This document shows, piece by piece, positions 44,614 through 56,002 of a stretch of DNA of 64,000 nucleotides. The stretch is from positions 57,003 to 121,002 of the forward strand of contig QKWP01000504.1 in the NCBI GenBank assembly GCA_003550325.1, in the 5' to 3' direction. The translations under genes and the position numbers were made by a program. The notes under the pieces are model-generated. The model was not told the origin of the DNA, made no database searches, and saw only the letters and a list, made by a program, of their open reading frames with translations. The DNA is from Gigaspora rosea (lineage: Eukaryota; Glomeromycota; Glomeromycetes; Diversisporales; Gigasporaceae). Within the stretch, counting starts at the first letter, position 1. Each line of letters begins with the position of its first letter.

Positions 44614-45063
44614 GACCTGCAGGTCAATAGCATAGTGGTTATACTCTCAGGTCTCCAATCAAAGATTGCCGGTTCAATACTGCATGGCGGTAAATTGAAT
44701 TTGAAAGTCAGAACCTGATTAGGAATAACCAAAGTCATACAAGATATAAGGTCGGTCCAATGAGGCATGAACTTGATGGCGGCATCCCAGGTATAATGAT
44801 TACGTACCCACATGAGTCGGACCGAGAAAGATCAGACGATCCTGCAGGAAGTATAAATAACATTGGTGCAAACCTACATTTGGATGGCGAAAGGCAAGCC
44901 GGATAAAGCACTCATCGTCATTGAACTCCGAGCAGCCAAAACCCTATTAGAAAAGAACTGTTTGGGCAGCGTAAGGCAAGCCAGATGGGATATTGGAGAT
45001 AAGGTGGAAAGGTTGTCAGGAGGGATACATAGAAGAGGTGCGTTGGGTCTAAGATGAAAAAAA
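44614..45063 (+). mobile_element. tRNA-derived SINE, family A, copy 2
   Basis: Flanked by AATAAATAAAAAAT (44600-44613 and 45064-45077). Starts GACCTGCAGGTCAATAGCAT, with A box TAGCATAGTGG (44628-44638) and B box GGTTCAATACT (44671-44681), and ends GGGTCTAAGATG plus an A-rich tail. Same order of body blocks as 16209-16672. The B box has one mismatch to the tRNA consensus. Frames inside are accidental. Confidence 0.88.
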
Positions 45064-45450
45064 AATAAATAAAAAATATAAAATTTTATATTAAATTGCA
45101 AAACTGTGTTAAATATTGCGAAAAGCTGTAAAAAAGCATGATTATGTGAATATGTATATCGTTTATTTATTTTTTAAAAAATTTTAAAAATTTGTAAAAA
45201 TTTGCAAAATATTGCGAAACAATGCAAAAATATCAAAATATCTCCTCTTGTGCATATTAGTTTATTGATCTGTATGAGTACGCAACCCCTGTAGAGAAGA
45301 GTAATTTGGTTTGTTTTAGTCTAATTTACAATATTTCGTAATATATTCGAAATATTTCAAAATAATGACCGTAATATTACCATAATATAAGGTAATATAT
45401 TACGTACTATACTGCATCGATCGTAAGATTTTTGTAATATTACAGACCAT

Positions 45451-45530
45451 AATATGGGGTGAAGTCAATAAAAATGGGACAAATCTATCTAATAAATTTG
45501 TTCCATTTCTATTGACTCCACCTCATATCT
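45451..45530. repeat. Short near-perfect palindrome
   Basis: AATATGGGGTGAAGTCAATA on the left mirrors TATTGACTCCACCTCATAT on the right with about 10 bp between arms. Probably a small foldback element. Confidence 0.65.
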
Positions 45531-46109
45531 TACGTAAGATTATGTATATATAATTCGCTAATATAACTCTTACTGGTTATAAATATATTTAGTAGCAAAT
45601 CAAGAGTAACTACTAATGTTTCAACACAAATATAAATTTTATCGATTATTTTTTAATATTTCTTAAAAAAGCGAAGAGTAACCCTTCTTTTTATTTTCTT
45701 ATATTCCTTAAAATTAATTATTTCATAACTTATCATACAATATTTGACTTAATTACATAATAAAACAATCATATAAAATTTGATATCTATCGCTATCTTA
45801 TTTATATTTCTTATGATTTTTAATTACACAACAGTTTATGAATATAAAACTATTCAAACTTCAATAAGTATTTATTTTTTATTTTTTATTTTTTTTTGCT
45901 AATATTCTTTTCTTTAAATTCCTTACCATACAATGTATTTCAAATTTTTGTCTAAAGACTGATTTAATTTGTAAGATTAATAAAGTTCAGTAAATGTATT
46001 AAATATCAAATAACATCAATTATTTTTAATTCATTTCTTATAACAAGAAAAAATTATCTTGTTAATATCATTATTATTTTTTTAGTTTGTATTTTTTCAG
46101 TTTTCTTGT
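45531..46109. other. AT-rich stretch, no gene seen
   Basis: Nothing supported; the downstream end of the minus-strand gene at 46110-51663 lies just to the right. Confidence 0.4.
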
Positions 46110-48889
46110 TAGATGAAGGTTTTTTTCTGTTTTTGATTCTTTTGTTGTTGTGCAAAGGATTTAATAACAACTTTTAGACTATGTCTGCCTGATGTATTAC
46201 GTTTTATTAACTTTCAATATCTTGTTTATAAATATCTTGTAACTGCCTTTTTCTATTGTTGTAATACTCAAAAAGGCGTTGAAATCCTTTATTAGTATTT
46301 TGAGATATTTCTTTGAAAAGTTTGTACAAAGTGGGATCTGGCTGATTGAATGCTTTTAATAATTGATCTGCTAAATTCTGAAGGGCTTACTCATGAGATT
46401 TAGTAGATCAATCTCTAGAATTAATAAACCTTCATCAATATACTCACTTAAAAGCAAGTTTAACTATCATTGTTCTGCTTGTAATGAAATAATTTTAAAC
46501 TTTAAATCTTCATGTGATCAAAAGGTTGGTCCGATATTCTGTTTTACAAATTTAACTTCAAACCTTTCAAGGGTCTTATCAAAGGCAAAACAATGGCCAG
46601 AGCATGTTAAATTCACAGAACAAACATGATGAAGTATTTGTTGCAAAATTGGATTTTCCAACATATAACAAAAAATATGTAACAGATTGTGTATAATTAC
46701 TATGTCTTACTGCTGGAAAAAATGGTGCAAATGAGATAAGGTTTTCTATTTGCATTTTATAGTTTTTATAGCAGATTCCAAGTTTATGTTCTAACCATAT
46801 ACCTGTCTAACAAAAAAATAAATACCAAACTTTTACTATATTATTATTGTCATTTGGAATATCACACATTCTTATAGTTTAGTTTTTTGCATACTAACTA
46901 AGAGCATTACCTACAGCAACCCACAACAATTCTAAAACACAGCATGTAGCTGTATAATCAACTACTTTTTCAAGTTTATCTAGATAAGATACTTCTAGAA
47001 TAACAGCTAATTTAAAAAATTCTATAAGCAAAAAAAAAAGATGAATTAATGTAGTACACATTATTTTTGAGGTATACTATTCACCAAAAACAATATTATT
47101 TCTGGTAAGTTTTATGTAATTTTACAAGCCGTTGAAAAATAGATTCATCACATGCTAAATAATGACCTCCTGTACAGTCAAGCCCTACATCATTATTGTA
47201 CATTTTCGCTGCATTATGAACATTTTCATCATTGCAAGGATTTGCACCAGGTTCTAAAATAACTATGTTTGGCAGATCAACTAAGCATCCCATTTGAATA
47301 GTTTTTTTATTTTTTGTTGCAATTTAAAAACATTAAAACTATTATTAGAATCTAAATAAAAACTAAAAATATTTTTGAATTTTTGAAGTTCATTTTTGTA
47401 AAATCAGATATCCTAACCCAAAATTTATAATTATAAGTTGAACTATATTGCTTAGCAATACTAGATAAAGACTGTGTAATTTGAATTGAAAAACTATTCT
47501 AATGTGGCATGTGCTGTATGCCTTGGAACATCAATATGTTATTATATACAAATATGCTTTCTTTAAAGTCAATATTATCTATTATGCACAGGTTCTAAAT
47601 ATTTTCTTTATGCAACAATTTTTTTGATAAATCAATATCATTAAGTTGTTGTTTTCTAACTTTCATTCATAACGATTTGTATGAGAAATGATATTTGCTA
47701 TGCATAAAATTGTATAAAGTGAATTTAATTATTTAGGTTTTCTACAAAGAGAACTCATTATATGTATAAGCCAAATATTGATACCTGGAAATGCTATTGA
47801 AAAATTAATGACATTATAAATGTTGAAATTTTTATAGCTCTGGTGAAATTAAATTCTGTTGGAATCAAACCACATTATATATGCTTTTTTTGTACTATCT
47901 CCTATTTTTTTGTGAAATAAAAATGATGAAACTATTTTATCAATTTAGGAAATGCATCATAAAATTCTTGTAAAGTATTTGGTGTGTTAAGTATTTTTTT
48001 TAGACATGCACCTTCGATCTTAATCTTCAAACAATATTTCTAATGCTTCTTCTAATTCTTGCGAATAATTAATTATAAGTTTTTATTTCTAATTTATATA
48101 AATTAGCTTTTTTTATACGAAGAGCTGTTTTGATTTCAAAATATGTTAGTGGATTTATTTTTTCAGTTTGGTCTTTATCTATACTATTCATTGATACTTT
48201 GGAAATATCTACCTTTTTATTTAAAAATCTAATAACTGCTAACTAGATTTTTTCTAAAAGTATAACTTGAAGTTTCTGATCTTGGTCTGTTGCCATTTCT
48301 TGAATCCATTGTCCTAAAAGGCGAAGTAAGTTTTGATTATTATTTACATGTTTTCAATACAGTAAAATTGTAGTAAACCTCTTCCTTTTCTTTGAAAAAA
48401 ATGCTCACCTTCATTGTCAAACAGCAAGATCAAATAAATTTTAATTATTTTTGACTTGTAGATGATTTGACAAATTCATTATCTCTTACAGTAAATGCTA
48501 GACAAACTTTTAACCCAGCACAAGGAATACAAATATTTTACTCTAATATATTCTATTAATTTTGTCTACAACATTCTCTTTAACTAAAAAAATATTTATC
48601 AGAACTGTAAAACATACATCTTTGTCTATAAATCCAACTTTTCTCAATTGATACATTTTGTTTTACTCTAGATAAATGAAGTTTATTCTGATCAAAAGTT
48701 TAATAACTAGTGCAAATACCTAAATTATTTATTGCATTTTTTGTTTCTGCTTTAATTGCTACATCAATAGCCTAAAAGTCCAATTCCCAAACTCCTACAA
48801 GTGCTTAACTAGTCTATATTTAGGGTTTAAACAATGTTGAAGATGCTCTTCATTAGCAAATGTTATATATAAATATTGATCGATATATA

Positions 48890-51235
48890 GCACTTAATCA
48901 TTTTATATCAATTATAAAATATCATTATATATCGATTAATTGGATAAAAATCGATATATATCTATAATTAATATATATCATTTTTATATAAATCGTTATA
49001 TATCTATAAATCAATTATAATCGTAATTATTTGAAACAATATATAATGATTAGCAGATTTTTAACAATTACATAGTGTTTTGATCACATTACAAAAATTT
49101 CAAACTGGATCACCAGATAAAAAAAAACAAAGTTCAAACTTTCTTAAGCCTATTTGATCCATAAACTGCCATGGATCATAAAAATATATTCCACAAAATG
49201 TGCAAAAAAACTTAAAAAAAAGGCCATTTTGAATGATTTTTGCCCTTCTTCTTTTTACTCCTCTCTGCCTTTTACTCCTCTCTGCCTTTTACCCCTTTTA
49301 GCCTTATACCCTCTTTTCCTTTTATCACTCTCCCCCTTTTTCTTTTTTATTTTTAATATTTTGAATATTTTTGAAATATTTTAGGACAATCTGTAACCTG
49401 GATCATATCAAGGACTAATATTTTTAAAATGTTTTGATGATTTTCGATGATTGTACTACAAGATCAGATTAGATCTTTGTTTATTTTTTTTGTTTATAAT
49501 TTAGATCTTTTATCAATTTTATATTGTTTTTTCATTCTCCTTTTGTTTTTTTTGGTTTGGTTTTATTTTTTTAGTTTAGTTTTGTTTTTTTTTTATTTCT
49601 ATTTTTTTTTATTTTTTAATTTTTTTTATTTTATTTTTACACTTTACTACTAGTACTTTGCAAGAAATCCAATAACTTTCAACACTTTGCGCAAGCTAAC
49701 TCAGCCTTTCGACACTTTGCAAAAACACACAACTACTTTCTTCAGCAATTTTGAAAGTTCAAGATTGCAAGTTTCGCAAGTTTCGCAAGTTTTTGCAAGG
49801 TTTCGTTTTATTTATTTTTTCGTTTCATGCTATTTGTTTTTGTTTTTTTTTTATTTTTATTGATTTATTTTATTCTGGCACTTTGCAAAAACCTTCACCG
49901 ATTTCTGAATTGCAAGAACACAAACTCAAAATGGAGATTTGGGCTTTGTTTATTTTTTATTTAGTTTGCTTACATTTTTGCTTTTGTTTGTTTTCATTTT
50001 TTTACTTATTTTTTTAATTTTAATTTATTTTATTTATTCTTTACTTCTTTCAGAACTTTGCAAGAAAACGATTTGACTTTTCCAGCACTTTACAAGAACA
50101 CCAATTCTAATATCTTTGGCACTTTGCAAAAAGTCATGAATATGAACGAATTTAATCGATATAAGCTAATATGAGCGAAATATAATAATTTATTTTTTTT
50201 CGTTTTTGTTTTGTTTTGTTATTTTTTTAGGTTTGTTTTTTTGTTTGTTTTTTTTTTTACTTATTTTTTTTAATTTTATTTTATTTTATTTATTCCTTAC
50301 TTCTCTCGGAACTTTGCAAGAAAACGATCTAACTTTCTGGCACTTTGCAAAAAGTAGCAAATATAAATGAATATAAGCGAATATAAACGAATATAAGCGA
50401 ATATAAGCGAATATAAGGAATATAATAGTTTATTTTTTTTGGTTTCATTTTTTTATTTTTTTGGTTTCATTTTTTTTGGATTTATTTTTTTTTTGGCTTT
50501 TTTTTATAATAATATATAATAAAATATGTAATATTTAAAATATAATAATAATAAATAAAAAAATAAAATTTATATTAAATTGCGAAAACTTGCGAATATT
50601 ATATATTTAATAATTTAATATATTATATAATAATAATAAGTAAAAAAATAAAATTTTATATTAAATTGCAAAAACTTGCAACAACCTGTAAACCGTTTAA
50701 AAATTTGCTAAGAGCATGATTATGTGAATATAATAATTATTAATTGATATCATATCAGATATATGGAGTATTCCCAACTAAAAGGGCCCATTTTTACAAT
50801 TTTTTGAAAATTGAGTTTTCGTTAGATTCATATAAATTTTGACATGATTGACATTTTTTAATTATAAATGAAGGTCGATTTGTATAATAAAAAATCAAGA
50901 TATTGTAAAAAGAAAAATTGTATGAGGCTGCGTAAAGTCAACATGCCATGAGATTACCCGATAGTCACCTACCGTCTTTAACCAATCAAAATCGTGAAAT
51001 TTGATTAATCCCGGATCAGTCCGAAAATCAAAACAAACGATTAAATTCAAATAACTCAAAATAAAGTATATGTAAAAATGGGCCCTTTTAGTTGGGAACA
51101 CTCTATATATTAATTAATATTTATATCAGATATATATCGATTACTATTACTATCGATAGAAATCAGCAAGGGTGATTAGTATCGATATATATCTTACCAG
51201 TTAGTAATCGATATATATCTATGTATAAAATTTGC
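48890..51235. mobile_element. Repeat B: T-rich core with ATATCGAT arms, inserted in a TE gene
   Basis: The core (about 49035-50740) matches repeat A: GATTTTTAACAATTACATAG, CTTTGCAAGAA motifs, AGCGAATATA units at 50350-50425, and the end block CATGATTATGTGAATAT. Both edges are made of ATCGATATATATC-type repeats (48890-49000 and 51130-51230), unlike the TTCGAAATATT repeats around A. The flanking sequence on both sides belongs to one minus-strand gene, so B is an insertion. A MITE at 50764-51105 sits in the right arm. Confidence 0.65.
50764..51105. mobile_element. AAAGGGCCC-MITE, copy 2
   Basis: Ends TGGAGTATTCCCAACTAAAA and the complement of TAGAGTGTTCCCAACTAAAA; TA at 50762-50763 and 51106-51107. 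Core blocks match the copy at 27195. Confidence 0.88.
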
Positions 51236-52043
51236 CGATGTTTGACATAATCAATAATAATACAACATTTATTACTTTTGTTTAGATTATTTCTATTCAT
51301 TTCATTACCTATTTCATAATCAAATATATTACTATTATCTGTTGGCAGAGTTTACATAGACCCAACTTCTGCCTGCAAGTTATCATCTAACGTTAACCAA
51401 TTAATATCCCTTTTGTCATTTTGTTCTAAATTTTCAATTGAAGATACTACAAAATTTTTCGAATAGTTCAATGCCCTTTCATCAAAAGTGTAGTTACTAT
51501 CATATTCATTATCTGTTATACATTCATCAGTTGTGGTTTTTGGAGTAGATAGTATTTCAAATATATTTTCAAGATAGCTTTCATTATTATCTTATATTTC
51601 GTAATCAAAATCAGGATCTTGATATTCCAAGTATTCTACATGCTCGAGTAATTTATAATCCATAATATGTGGCAGGTTAAAAAAACTATATTTAAAGTTT
51701 TTTAAAGCTAAAAGAATAAAAATTGAAGGAAAATGCGATACAATGCAAACAATACTAATGTACATGTTATTAATAGTAGTATATCAAGCAACCCAAAGTC
51801 AAGATATCATAAAATGCACATTTTTATATTCTTTTAAATTAGAAAGCAGGAAATTTTAAATAATGATCAACATAACAAAAAATAGCTATTTGTCAAAAAG
51901 TATGTATGTATATATATGTAAGAATTTTTCTTTTTCTTTTGAATTAGAAATAGGAAGTCTCAAATAATAATTATAGTAACAAAAATGGCTATTTGTTAAA
52001 GGGTATAAATGTATGTACATATGTGTGAAAAACATTTGTTATT

Positions 52044-52156
52044 AGAGTTGTTAATGGAGTACTCCAAACTATAATAAAACATATAAACCACTCCAGTTTC
52101 AAACTGGAGTGGTTTATATGTTTTATTATAGTTTGGAGTACTCTATTAACAATCCT
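52044..52156. mobile_element. Near-perfect foldback element, 10-bp TSD
   Basis: The 113-bp element is almost one long palindrome (GGAGTACTCCAAACTATAAT ... mirrored, centre near 52100). It is flanked by ATTTGTTATT at 52034-52043 and 52157-52166. A 9-11 bp duplication would fit Mutator-like elements. No coding capacity. Confidence 0.8.
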
Positions 52157-52272
52157 ATTTGTTATTATTATGATTTCTTTATCACAATTAGCTTAATACA
52201 GTATATTGTATAACATTATCATTCGATTGTTTCATTGTTACAATTTTGTAATAAACTCTTCTGTATAAATTA

Positions 52273-52465
52273 CAGTCGGACCTCTCTAAATGCAACCTCC
52301 CTTAATGTTATCTAAGTAAAATCTCTCTAAATGCATAGCTTTGTTTCGATTCAACTTAATATAACACTTATAGATTTTACTTCTCTAAATGTATAACCTC
52401 TCTAAATACATGTTTTTGAAATTTCTACTATGGTCCGATGCTATGCATTTAGAGAGGTCTAACTG
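52273..52465. mobile_element. pogo-like MITE, CAGTCGGACCTCTCTAAATG
   Basis: Left CAGTCGGACCTCTCTAAATG and right complement of CAGTTAGACCTCTCTAAATG, TA on both sides (52271-52272, 52466-52467). The motif CTCTAAATGCAT also repeats inside. Related to 16099-16915. Confidence 0.88.
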
Positions 52466-52467
52466 TA

Positions 52468-53609
52468 GCTCAAATGCTTTAGCATTGCTATTGTTAGGCC
52501 AGAATCACTGGATTTTAGTAGCATCAAAATAGCACTAGTGATATCACAATAGCTATATAACTAAATTCAACAAAGATTGTTTTATTTTGCTCCATAGACA
52601 TATAAAAACAATTTGGTCAAATTTAGTTATGTAGTTGCCATGATATTGCTAGTCTTTTTTAAAATCTAGTGGCCTGCGTTAGGCAACACAAAATTATTAA
52701 TTCTAATAAACTTTTAAAGTTGAGTGCATCTCAACTTTTTACTTTTTGATTATAAATTTTATTTGCTTATAAAGATGTTAAAAGCATATAAAAAAAATTC
52801 AAATACTCACAAGAAAGTGTATAAAATTTTGTATACTAATTAACTAATATCGATAAAAATGAAGATTATGTGAGTCATGTGATATTTTCTATTTTATTTA
52901 CTTATGAGTTAAGATTCTTTTAAAAATAACCAAAATATCTTGGTTTAACTTGTAAATACGTAAATAGGGTTTTAGAACTTTCTTTTAATATAATTTCATC
53001 TTTGAATTTATTTTGCCAAAAGGGTATAATACAAAAAATAAAATCTTCAATATCTTTTTATTATATAAAATTTTAAAAATTGATAGGCAAATTTACTATT
53101 AACGTACATCAGGTCACAAAATTTTGGAAATATCCGCTGATTATTATAAATGTGCATGTGGTACATATGATAAAGATTATAAAAATGCACATACATACAG
53201 TACGTGCTTGTTGGGCATAAATTGTGTCTTAATGCTTTCTTACTTCACTTGTCTTTTTCTCTTGTACTCTTTATTGCTTGATTATAAATTTAGTTTCTTC
53301 GTGTTAGACCCACCTTTTCTGCCTTTACTCATTCATTGCATCTAGTACTCTGCTCGTTGTCATATGTAACGAGTCGAATTCGTACTTGCTACACATTCTA
53401 TTAAAGTACTTTCAATCCTTATTTATGCTTTGTCACACAAGTATATCTATGTGAAAATAGAAATATTTATTATACACAGTATGTAATAACAAAAGAGAAA
53501 GTGTAGTGGAGCACTACACCCAACATGTATCTTTATAATATCTAATGATGATATCCGAGTAAGAATTTTTTTTTTTGAGAACGAATGTGTCTTTTTGATG
53601 ATTTTGGAT
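52468..53609. other. AT-rich stretch, no gene seen
   Basis: The plus-strand frame 53124-53345 (73 codons) is F/L/Y-rich, has no recognisable motif and no better composition than random AT-rich sequence. Nothing else is supported. Confidence 0.4.
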
Positions 53610-53833
53610 TTATAGCAGTTTGCAAAATATTGTGAAATTTGTGAAATTTGTAAATAATTAAAAACAAAACTCACCCAATTTCAGAAGATTTCTAAGTAAT
53701 TTCTGGTTTTTTAAAACTGCTCCAATATCTGGGTATAAAATTTTCATATCGGAGCAAATTTAAATAATTAACTAAAAATCTTTTCTTTTTCTGTTAATCT
53801 ACAAATTTCATAGAATTTTGCAAACTGCAATAA
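53610..53833. mobile_element. GGTTTGCAAAA-type MITE, copy 2
   Basis: GCAGTTTGCAAAATATTGTG at the left and the complement of GCAGTTTGCAAAATTCTATG at the right, as at 19065-19297. The interior has a CTCCAATATCTGGGTA / TATCGGAG hairpin. Confidence 0.6.
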
Positions 53834-54087
53834 ATAAACTCTAATATTTATTTAAGTAAAAACTATCGAAAGCACAGCTACCCTTGATTATTTTATATTA
53901 TAATAGATAGTTATTTTCTTTTGTAAATTCGATTTTTGTTATTCTTTGCAGTTTTGTCAATTTCGTTAGTTACACTACTATTTGTCAGCTTTGTTATTTC
54001 TTAGATTTAAGATTTCATTTGACGAAAGATGAAACTAGTTTTAAGTTTTTTCAGTGTGAAACCTCTGGGTTTCATCTAACAACTATA

Positions 54088-54392
54088 TGGGCCCTTGCAA
54101 TAGAAAGGGCCGATACTACCCAAAAATGAAAATCAGGTTTTTATTACATTCGGATAAATTTTGACACGCGCTACATTTTTTAATTATAAGTGGAAATTGA
54201 TTTGTATAATAAAAAATTGAAATATTTAAAAAAAATTTCTTGGAAGTTTCGTACATCACGGGATTACCCAATATAATGGACTAATCAAATCACGAAAATT
54301 TTGATTAACTCGGATCAGTCCGAATAAAACAAACGAGATTTTCTTAAAACATATATAAGCTAGTATAGGCCCTTTTTACTGCAAAGGCCCTA
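54088..54392. mobile_element. AAAGGGCCC-MITE, copy 3
   Basis: TGGGCCCTTGCAATAGAAAG left, complement of TAGGGCCTTTGCAGTAAAAA right; TA at 54086-54087 and 54393-54394. This copy belongs to the TTTGCAGTAGAAAGGGC subfamily with 63428. Confidence 0.85.
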
Positions 54393-54739
54393 TATTTTTA
54401 AGTACCTTTCTCTATCTGCTATGGCTAATAAGATGAACTGATTAAATAAAAAAATGAATTGTATTTAATCATTAAATTATAAAACCTGAACCTAATAATT
54501 TTCTTTTTTTTATCGAAGTAGAGCACTCATAAGCATCAAACTATATATGATTTCATAGAAATTGAAATAATTCTAACTTTTATAATATAATTTTAGCTAT
54601 ACATGTAATATTTTAAATAAAAATCAATATTACAAATGAAAGTATTATTGAAATCTGCTCAAGTATAGCTGTTATAGTAATTTGCTAATGATTGTAATAA
54701 TATACAATTGCTATGATAGATTTAAATCAGGGCTATTTA

Positions 54740-55188
54740 TATGGACCGTTTTTGAAATTTATAATTAGAGTATATTTTTTTAACACTTTAAAGCTAAATA
54801 ACTTCTGATCTACTGGTCTGTTGTAGATGATTTTACTACCAAAATGTTCGTCTCTTTGGGCGATTCCAATGAGCCCAAAATCATTAAAATCCAATCACAG
54901 GATCGTGAGACAATGCATGTCAAATATTGACGCACCTAGAGGGTGGTGTTCATTGGTTAGACCTATGTCTAACCAATGAACCCTACTCTTTAGGTGTGTC
55001 ACTTTTGATAGCACATTGTCTTACAATCCTGTAATTGGATTTTAATGATTTTGGGCTCGTTGGAATCATCTCAAAGGGATAAACATTTTGGTAGTAAAAT
55101 CATCCATAACAGACCAGTAGATCAGAAGTTATTTAGCTTCAAAATGTTAAAAAATACTCTACTTATAAATTCCAAAAATCGGCCCATA
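54740..55188. mobile_element. Long palindromic element (~450 bp)
   Basis: Both arms run about 210 bp: ATATGGACCGTTTTTGAAAT, AACTTCTGATCTACTGGTCT and TGGGCGATTCCAATGAGCCC on the left all reappear complemented on the right. The centre near 54963 is TTGGTTAGACCTATGTCTAA. No frame, and the loop is only a few bases. A foldback of this length would extrude a large cruciform. Confidence 0.85.
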
Positions 55189-55672
55189 TGTTATTAGCAA
55201 GTACATTTTTTATAAAATCCACATAAATCTACAACTTACATAACAGATAAATATTATATAGAATACTATATAAAAATTATGTATGTTAATTCTTAAATAT
55301 TATTTAATATAGAATTAATATAAAAATTTATTTAAACTTATACAGTACCAGATAGTAAAAACTATCTATGTTTTTTAGCATTGTTTAAAGTCTAATAACT
55401 TTACAACAAGTAATTATTTTAAAAATCCCTCTTACAAAATTTTTATTTGTAAACTAAACTACAAATCTGTAAGACAGATTTTTGATATCTTGCTTTTTAA
55501 AGAAGTTATAAGGGTTTAAAGTTCAGCAACTTTAATAGTAAAACTGAAATTTGGTGTAGGACAATCAAACAATCAAATTGATACTAATCACATGCTCATG
55601 ATTTGATTGGTTAATATTTATTATTAAAAATCCAAAATTTGGTGCTTATTATATAAAAAAGAAATTAACTAA

Positions 55673-56002
55673 TGTTCACCACAGGTGATTATCACCTGTA
55701 ATAAATAAATAAATAAAAACAAACAATTTTTATTAAATAAAAGTTAAATTTTTTAATATTAGGGTAAGGGTAAGAACTGGGATAGGGCAGGGGGGCATAG
55801 TTTATACCAAAATTTTACAAGGAATTTTTTTTTGCATAAAAAAAGGTAGTTTTATAGGCAAGTTTTTAGGCTAGACGCAATTTTAGCAATTTTTTAAAAA
55901 TTTCTTTGTTTTTGTTATACAATGATTGATTTACATATTACACCTGATCCTGAATTTAAATTGGCAAATTGACTATAGGTGATAATCACCTGTGGTGTAA
56001 AT
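55673..56002. mobile_element. ACAGGTGATTATCACC-MITE, copy 2
   Basis: Inverse copy of 18348-18693 with inverted palindromic ends (ACAGGTGATTATCACCTG). It contains AGGGTAAGGGTAAG and AAAATTTTACAAGGAAT blocks. A partial relative with GGTTAGGATAAGGGTTAG and AAAATTTTGCAAGGAAT lies at about 56420-56515. Confidence 0.8.

Larger units (their letters stand above)
41240..45440. repeat. Composite repeat A (T-rich core, TTCGAAATATT arms)
   Basis: The core from about 41430 matches repeat B (from about 49035) block for block: GATTTTTAACAATT, CATAGTGTTTTGA, AAAATGTGCAAAAAAACTTA, then long T-rich stretches with many CACTTTGCAAGAA motifs, and an end block CATGATTATGTGAATAT (about 45140). The outer parts differ: A is bounded by TTCGAAATATTTCG-type repeats (41250-41350 and 45335-45365). 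It holds three later insertions: a MITE (42609-43807), an ATTTGAA element (44161-44446) and a SINE (44614-45063). Long Phe-rich frames here (for example 41640-41855 and 42190-42591) follow T-richness and are not genes. Confidence 0.7.
46110..51663 (-). pseudogene. Large uncharacterised TE gene (Rhizophagus-type), split by repeat B
   Basis: Reads on the minus strand from ATG 51663 (MDYKLLEHVEYLEYQDPDFD), with stops at 51594-51592 and near 51350, to about 51240. It is then interrupted by repeat B (48890-51235) and resumes near 48850. Later pieces, over several frames and stops: AIKAETKNAINNLGIC, SWIYRQRCMFYSSDKYF, CIPCAGLKVC (zinc-like), LLGQWIQEMATDQ, LCIIDNIDFKE (near 47600), then PNIVILEPGANPCNDENVHN and GGHYLACDESIFQRLV (47293-47096). 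The end has ISFAPFFPAV, VCSVNLTCSGHCFAFDKTLE and LQNLADQLLKAFNQPDP. These phrases match, from memory, a family found in very many copies in Rhizophagus. Its function is unknown; the zinc motif plus Asp-rich central motifs suggest a TE-encoded protein. Far too many lesions to be expressed as one protein. Confidence 0.6.
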
